A stretch of 64,000 nucleotides of DNA, taken from Oncomelania hupensis (taxonomy: Eukaryota; Mollusca; Gastropoda; Littorinimorpha; Pomatiopsidae). Position numbers and translations under genes: made by a program. Under the pieces are notes generated by a model that was not told the DNA's origin, searched no databases, and saw only the letters and a list, made by a program, of their open reading frames with translations. The stretch is taken from NCBI GenBank assembly GCA_036898135.1, contig CM072520.1, positions 1,463,386 through 1,527,385 of the forward strand. The letters are read 5' to 3'. How positions within the stretch are numbered: position 1 is the first letter of the stretch; every line of letters starts with the position of its first letter. Shown here one piece after another: positions 58,190 to 64,000 of this stretch.

Positions 58190-58600
58190 TAAGTAGATTC
58201 AAGTCCCCGGACACAGTGCGTATAGGGGACAAAGAGAGGGAAGTTTTCGTTGTTATAAGATGTCTTTTATGCAGTACTCCTTCGGATGAGAGTATAAACC
58301 GAGGTCTAGTCTGTGTCGCATACATTCCATCATAACGGACTTTAAAGATCCTGACGCTCATGTCCTAGACGGGTGAGTGCCGGTGACAAGAAAAATACCC
58401 AGCATGCACCTAGGACCTCCTCCCCCATCCCTGGCTGCCCAGGATTGTGCTCAGTTGTCCGAGCGTCAGACCATGCGCCCAAAGGCTGCAGGTGGGCGTC
58501 TCGGGCGTTTGAGTTAGATCCTGTATCGGCCTGCGCCTTGAGCAGCTCTTGAGCTGGAAAGGCGCTATATAAGAACGATTAAATAAATAAATAATAAAAT
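58190..58600 (+). mobile_element. SINE (family B) with (AAAT)n tail
   Basis: Shares GTGAGTGCCGGTGACAAGAA, GGCTGCCCAGGATTGTGCTC and GCGCTATATAAGAACGATTA with 2700-2963. It extends further 5' and overlaps in type with 27400-27520. Confidence 0.7.
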
Positions 58601-59103
58601 AGTGGAAAACAATGAAGAAGGAGCGCTCGAAGCTGCTGCAGCATCCAGCAGAAAAGAAGCGTTGTGTCGGTAGAATTATGGAGCCAGGAGGTGAGGAGGG
58701 GGCCAAAAGGGCAGCAAGGCAGGCAAAACAGCATGGGTGGGTAGAAAGGGAAGAAGCCAAGGCCAATAAGGGAAATCAATAACGGGTTATTTAGCAAAGG
58801 AAAAAGCAACACTTTTATATTAGGACAGACCAGGTCTGTCAAGAAAGGCTATGACAGTATCGGGTCTATAAAATACAAAAGTTAACATTTATTTTAGTTT
58901 TAAAAAGACAACGACATAAACAAATTAATAAGTTGCCAAATAAGGCATTATAAAATCAAACTGGCGATTAAAAGAATGTAAAAATGTTAGGGTAGTTTAT
59001 GTAGAAAACCTATGTACAAGGAAAAAAATAAAAATTTAGATTAAAATTTGATATAAAAAGAGAATCCGATGGTGAAAGATGATGGTATCCAGTCCGAAAA
59101 TGC

Positions 59104-61522
59104 CTACGATGTGGCCGGAGGACATACAAGGGGACTGGGTTCAGAAGAGATGGTGACCGTGTCAGGGCCAGAAAGGTCCTGAATAACAACCCGCATCCCT
59201 TCGAGCACCTGCTCAGTCAAAAGGGATCTGAGTCCCAAACGCAAGGTGTACATGACATCCCTAGCATGTCTCTTAGGGTGGGTAGATACAAACTTTGACA
59301 TGGGTCTGTCCAGTCTCTTGATAAAATCGGAAGCCGTCAGTCGACGGCCTGCCACTATGGAGGTGGCCGCGAAATCCGAGGACAACTCGCACTCGGGGGG
59401 GAGTCTGCGACATCCCGTCACGCCTGAGTCCAGGACTCTGGACTAGTGTCTGTGTGTCCATCGCACGGCAAGGAGGAGACAAGCTCCCGTTGACCAGGCT
59501 ATACACCGTGTCTACCAGCCCGGCCACGGTGTGAGAAAGCTTTTCGACTAACCTCTCTAACCTCTGAAAAGCATCACCAAACTCGCCACCGCCTCCAGGA
59601 GGCGTCGACTTTTTCGATGTAAGGTTCGAATTCCCTCCGGCTTCAGCCGTAGAGGCCGTGTACTGAGTCTCGGAATTCGAGCGCTCAGCAGTCCCCATGA
59701 GGCGGGGCCGTGTGCGCATTCTCAGATATTGCGGGGACACGAGGTGCACCCCAGACCTTGGTCGGCGCCATCGGTCGCGCGGGTCAGTAGACAACTGATT
59801 CCGAGCGAGGCATAAGGCCTGCGCTCGAGGCATATAATTTGAGGCCCTGAGTTGGTTAGCAAGAACGCGTACCTTCAGGGCAGGGCAGTTACCATTAGAG
59901 GCTGAGTGCTCGCCTAAGCAATTTAGGCAAGTGCGCTTTCTAGCTTTGCAATGTTTCCCAGTGTGTCCAAAGTGGCCACAGGAGGGGCAGGTCTGTTTGG
60001 ATTTACAGAACTTCTTAGTATGACCAAATTTTTTACATTGGTGACACCGAACCACCGCTGCAACATACGGGCGCACTGAAAACTCTATTTGATTGATCAA
60101 GAGCAGGGATGGAAGTTCCATTGCTTCAATGGAGACCTTGATCGAGGTAGAGGCCGTACCGTCGGCGCGGAGCAGCCGTTTTACGCTTTTAACCACGCAA
60201 TGACGGATCGAGCCATCTAGGTCTAAGCTACCCTGACACTTGACCAGAATGTCTTCATCGGACACCGAGGACGGGACGCCGCAGACGACACCCTCCACCA
60301 CCGGCCTCGGAACCGAGCAAGAGACCCTGATCGATTCTAGCACCACCTCCGCCAACAGCCTACGGCGCTGGTCCAGAGAGGCACAACCCACCATAAATCC
60401 ATCACCGAGTGGCCGCACGCGTTCAACAGGGCCAACGGCAGCACGAATAATATCGGTGAACCTCCATGAGAGGTCTTTCAACTTTCATTACATTACATTA
60501 CATAATTGTTGCTTTAGGTCCAGCGGACTCTTCCGAGCCAAATCAGGACCGGACAACCCCCAATCCGCATAAAAGATCTGCTGAAACAACCCTAGTGGGA
60601 AAACTGAATGCCCTCCACCAGCCAGTCACTTTACAATAAAGACATCCCACGCAGGGGACGGCTGAGGCTTCACCCCAACTTATCGAACCCCCGTTTACAA
60701 AAACAAAATAGAATACAAACATCATTATAAATTATCAACAAAACACATACATATAGTGACCACCTGGCAGAAAGCGTCCAATATTCCCAAGCTGATCCAA
60801 GAGACCTCATACACAAACAAGGAGTCTTGTCCCGGAAGAGTTTTCAAGAAAAAAGGTAGGAGACTGGTCTAGCGAAGAAGACGATAGTATAGCAGATTGA
60901 TAGAACAGAGCAGGAATGAGAAAGAGCAAATGAGAAAGACAGCGACAGTGGGAATTTAAAGCACTAAATTTCCAGAAAGTGGGGATACTATTTATACTGA
61001 AACCCCCGGCACCCCAACGGGGGTTTTCAACTTTCCCGAGTCCATGGTATCAACAGGTTTCACCAGGACCGGGAAACGACACAAGCCTAAACCTGGCAAA
61101 GGTGGCCGACAGAAAGGTTCCCTGACTCTCTTTCTAGTCTTCGGCCTACCAGAAACGGTAGTCCAGGCCTGAGTAGATCCCTCCACAGGCAAGTCTAAAG
61201 AGGACTGGAAGACGGGCTCTGAGTGCACCTTCTCCACCGGCGGCAGTACAATCTCCTCCGGGCTGGCAACCAGTGCCGGGCCCGGCGAGGAGTTACCTAC
61301 ATCAATGGAATCATCGATCAAGTCTTCAGAAGAAGATGAAGACTCAGAAAGTGTAGCCCAGATTCGCTTTCTGGACGGTGTAGTAGGTACATCTGGCGGG
61401 TTGACCAGGTCAACTCCGTCAGTCGCCGGCACCCCAAGAGGCTCAACAAAGGCCTCACGAATGGTCTCAAGTCGCGCTCTAACCAGCGGGGAATGTTTCC
61501 TACCAGCGCGTTTCTTACCCAT
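59104..61522 (-). pseudogene. Gag-like LINE ORF1 with three CCHC knuckles, split by a retroposon
   Basis: The N-terminal frame 61522-61036 (MGKKRAGRKH, Ser/Glu-rich) is broken by a family R insertion (61024-60487) and resumes in the same reading frame at 60475. The second part holds a predicted RNA-binding region and three knuckles: CHQCKKFGHTKKFC, CPSCGHFGHTGKHC and CLNCLGEHSASNGNC (about 60050-59880). A shift near 59400 leads to the 59421-59104 tail. Zinc-knuckle ORF1 proteins bind element RNA. Before the insertion the frame was about 565 codons. Confidence 0.8.
60487..61024 (-). mobile_element. Family R retroposon inserted in a LINE ORF1
   Basis: 538 bp flanked by the 11-bp direct repeat TTTCAACTTTC (60476-60486 and 61025-61035) in unique coding sequence. 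The (TAATG)n tail is at the low-coordinate side. Its 5' end is at the same CGTTGGGGTGCCGGGGG boundary as the 20.5-kb copy. Confidence 0.92.
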
Positions 61523-62159
61523 CTCTCACCACGGGATTACAAAGAGAACAAAAAAAAAAGGTTGACCCGATACAATAAAAATCCGATTCAGGACCTTTAA
61601 AAGTTGTATTTTCAAAGCGATAAATACAATCACGAATAAAGAATTCTTAAAAAAAAATCAAAGGACAGGTCAGTAGGGCCTATCAAGCTACAAGAATAAA
61701 ATAGAAGTAAAAGAAACAAGTGTGAGTCCAGGACACACACATAAAATTACATAAAATGTTACATAAAAACCCACTTATAGGTGGGGCCCAGCACAGCAGG
61801 CTATGTACCCACACCTATGGGAAGAGACACGGTCTCAATAACTATAGGAAAGGAAGGAATATTCACCAAAGCAAGGTAGGTAGAACTATAGCATATAGGG
61901 ACGCCCTCTCCATGGTACACGTGGCGACAACAGGTAACGTGCCCTCAAACAACAAGCAGTCTGCAAAGCATAACTTGCACAGTAGAAGTATTCCCAGGAA
62001 CAAAGTCCAATAGGGGTAGCAAGGCTCCTTACGGTGATAGCTTGTAAATTCCAACCCAGCTGGAGTCAATATATACGACCGTTCTCAACAAACGTCACCT
62101 TCTGTATATGATTGACGATTGATTGTGCAAGGGACGCTGAGCTATACTCAAATTTATCG

Positions 62160-62250
62160 AACCTTAAGGGTGCTGGGTTTTGACAGAATGTGGACGAGAA
62201 CCTTAAGGGTGCTGGGTTTTGACAGAATGTGAAGGATGACCTTAAGGGTT
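62160..62250 (+). repeat. Short tandem repeat, 2-3 units
   Basis: ACCTTAAGGGTGCTGGGTTT then TGACAGAATGTG repeated at about 62161 and 62199, with a partial third. Confidence 0.8.
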
Positions 62251-62470
62251 ACTAACTGTGGCCTGGTGGTTAATAGGGAGCTGGTTTCCTATGCTGAAGG
62301 TCGCAGGTTCAAACCCCGCATGGGACAAACTTACGAGGTGTTTCTGGACACCGGGGGTTTTCTCCAGGTACTCCAGTTTCTCTTTCCCGTCAATAATGGT
62401 ATTAGTTGACCTCCATCTTCTAATAGCGACCAGCTTTTACAGCACGTGTTTGAGTGATGTGTTTTTTTCG
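62250..62470 (+). mobile_element. tRNA-derived SINE (family A)
   Basis: The head has an A-box-like TGGCCTGGTGGTTAATAGGG and a B-box GGTTCAAACCCC. The body GGGACAAACTTACGAG, GTTTTCTCCAGGTACTCCAG is shared with 43690-43905. Confidence 0.75.
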
Positions 62471-63150
62471 GTCCTTGGCCAAGGTTATGACATGGTGTTT
62501 ACCAGCTCGCACGTGGCGTTCGACTTGTGCCTAGAGTATGTCCTAGTGGCGGAAGCGAGGCCTTTTTGTTATGTGTGGTCTATGGCCCTATTATGACCTA
62601 ACATAAAACATGAACTCTTGCCCTGGTAATGACCTACTGTCCTCCACTTTCCTTAGGATGAGAGCAAAGTGTGTGACAGCTATTTTGATTATTGGTCGTC
62701 AGCATCCTTAGACATAAGCTGGGTCACTCAATTCTAACATCAGATAAATCATAGAGAAGTAGGGGGAGTAAATCTGCATACCGAGTCGACAAATAGCTCA
62801 ATGTCTTCCCATGGGAAACCTTCATTGGGAACACCGGGTTGCCGTTCCTTTTGCATAACAACCCAGTAATAAGACTGTCCCTATAGTAATATTCTTTGTC
62901 TTGTTACATTTCAGTGACATCAAGTACTTCATCAGTTCCATCAACTGATTATAGTAAAGGTTTCCATGTGTGACCACTGCCATTGCGGGCAATAACAATA
63001 CATAAAGACCCTTAGTTGCCACTGTAGAGTATTTCAAAGACCCGCTTAATCCAATTCACATGTCCGCATCAGCAATGTATTCAGGTATAAAGACCAAGCA
63101 CTATTATACACAATGCAGCCTCTTGCGATGGTGATGAAATGTTAACATAA
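62471..63150. other. Intergenic sequence, nothing recognised
   Basis: No supported coding region or known repeat. Confidence 0.4.
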
Positions 63151-63173
63151 TAATAATAATAATAATAATAATG

Positions 63174-63264
<91 letters not shown>

Positions 63265-63300
63265 GGAAGAAGAAGAAGAAGAAGAAGAAGAAGAAGAAGA
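63150..63300 (+). repeat. (AAT)n followed by (AAG)n microsatellite
   Basis: About 36 AAT triplets with one ATG, then about 13 AAG triplets. Confidence 0.95.
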
Positions 63301-63339
63301 CCAAAAAGCCCATGAAAATAGAACAATGAATTCACAATC

Positions 63340-63358
63340 AACTCACTCACTCACTCAC

Positions 63359-63430
<72 letters not shown>
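63340..63430 (+). repeat. (CACT)n then (CT)n microsatellite
   Basis: CACT repeats pass into about 35 CT units. Confidence 0.95.
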
Positions 63431-63433
<3 letters not shown>

Positions 63434-63548
63434 CACACACTACAACAACAACAAAAAGGGTTATATGAAGTGTGAAAAAAAATCGTAATGACTAAGTGTT
63501 AAAAATAAATTTTATACAACTGAACATGCTGTTAGTTAAGTAAAACAT

Positions 63549-63552
<4 letters not shown>

Positions 63553-63611
<59 letters not shown>
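63553..63611 (+). repeat. (AAT)n microsatellite
   Basis: About 20 AAT triplets followed by CTACT/CCTCCT repeats. The remainder to 63920 shows nothing recognised. Confidence 0.95.
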
Positions 63612-63920
63612 TACTACTACTCCTCCTCCTCCTACTAATACTACTGCTACCAACAACAACAGCAACGTCATATTGCGTTATTTCACAATAAACGAGCTCA
63701 AAGTGCAAACCCTGACCCCTGAAAAAGCAATGTTAAAACAATGTTACACATTGAGAGGTCACAAAAACAATAATGAATTAGTTATACCTGTAAAAATGAC
63801 AGAAAGCGGAAAAGGGGTAAAAACAAAAGCTAACATAAAATTAACAAATTAACATCAAAGATACCCAAGAAATAGACTTCATAACAAATAGGGAGAGCAG
63901 ATAAAAACCTTACAAAAATA

Positions 63921-64000
63921 CAGGGTGTTCCAAAAGTCTTGGGCACATTTTGACATTGAATATTTCCGAAACTATTAAGGATATAAAAACGCCTCTGGCA
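63921..64000 (+). mobile_element. Possible transposon end cut by the window border
   Basis: CAGGGTGTTCCAAAAGTCTT and what follows resemble the start of some animal DNA-transposon or other repeat families. Nothing else is visible before the window ends. Confidence 0.25.

Larger units (their letters stand above)
58610..62095 (-). mobile_element. LINE fragment carrying ORF1 only
   Basis: A minus-strand unit with about 570 bp of leader (62095-61523), a gag-like ORF1 (61522-59104, interrupted) and an AT-rich trailer. No ORF2 follows. Either ORF2 was lost, or this is a non-autonomous or rearranged copy. Limits are approximate. Confidence 0.6.

Overview
This window is animal nuclear DNA. Genes are split by many phase-consistent GT-AG introns, and the space between exons is filled with non-LTR retrotransposons, tRNA-derived SINEs, minisatellites and microsatellites. 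The two host genes and the repeat mix suggest a lophotrochozoan, most likely a mollusc and perhaps a marine gastropod. The sequence alone does not fix the species. No bacterial operons, CRISPR arrays or rRNA genes were seen.

Two host genes converge on the interval 15.3-25.7 kb. The first (+, 1037-15298, six exons, 332 aa) is a complete secreted chitin/polysaccharide deacetylase-like (CE4) gene. It keeps the family's cysteine-rich N-terminus and overall fold signature but has lost the metal-binding Asp and both metal-binding His, so it looks like a pseudo-enzyme. The second (-, 44968-25675, nine exons found, about 585 aa) is a membrane-anchored gamma-glutamyltransferase with an intact catalytic signature. 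Only its starting exon was not found. All intron phases agree in both models. A possible small exon (-, about 24.0-24.35 kb) is the only other host-like coding candidate.

Mobile elements by region: 3.2-6.5 kb, a full-length RTE-like LINE with an intact 1033-aa ORF and a 9-bp target duplication; 7.2-9.2 kb, an L2/CR1-like LINE (-); 11.8-13.3 kb, a 5'-truncated RTE copy; 16.2-16.75 kb, a hAT-like MITE nested in a larger inverted repeat; 28.4-29.0 kb, a solo LTR; 29.9-30.15 kb, a tiny RTE copy with a 5' inversion and a 9-bp target duplication; 37.8-40.7 kb, a Rex1/Babar-like LINE (-); 41.9-42.7 kb, an RTE fragment (-); 45.12-45.76 kb, a PIF/Harbinger-type element with perfect inverted repeats, TTA duplications and a MADF exon; 45.8-48.7 kb, a Ty3/gypsy-type relic whose integrase follows the protease directly (Gmr1-like order); 50.0-56.6 kb, one RTE copy split by a 4.8-kb L2-like LINE; 58.6-62.1 kb, a LINE ORF1 (three CCHC knuckles) split by a retroposon.

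An unrecognised dispersed retroposon of about 711 bp, called family R here, is a recurring theme. There are three full-length copies (13.9, 35.3 and 57.2 kb) with 11-13-bp target duplications and simple-sequence tails, and many truncated copies. The other theme is tandem repeats that start at, or duplicate, splice sites of both host genes (CDA exons 2 and 4; GGT exons at 44.8 and 32.5 kb).
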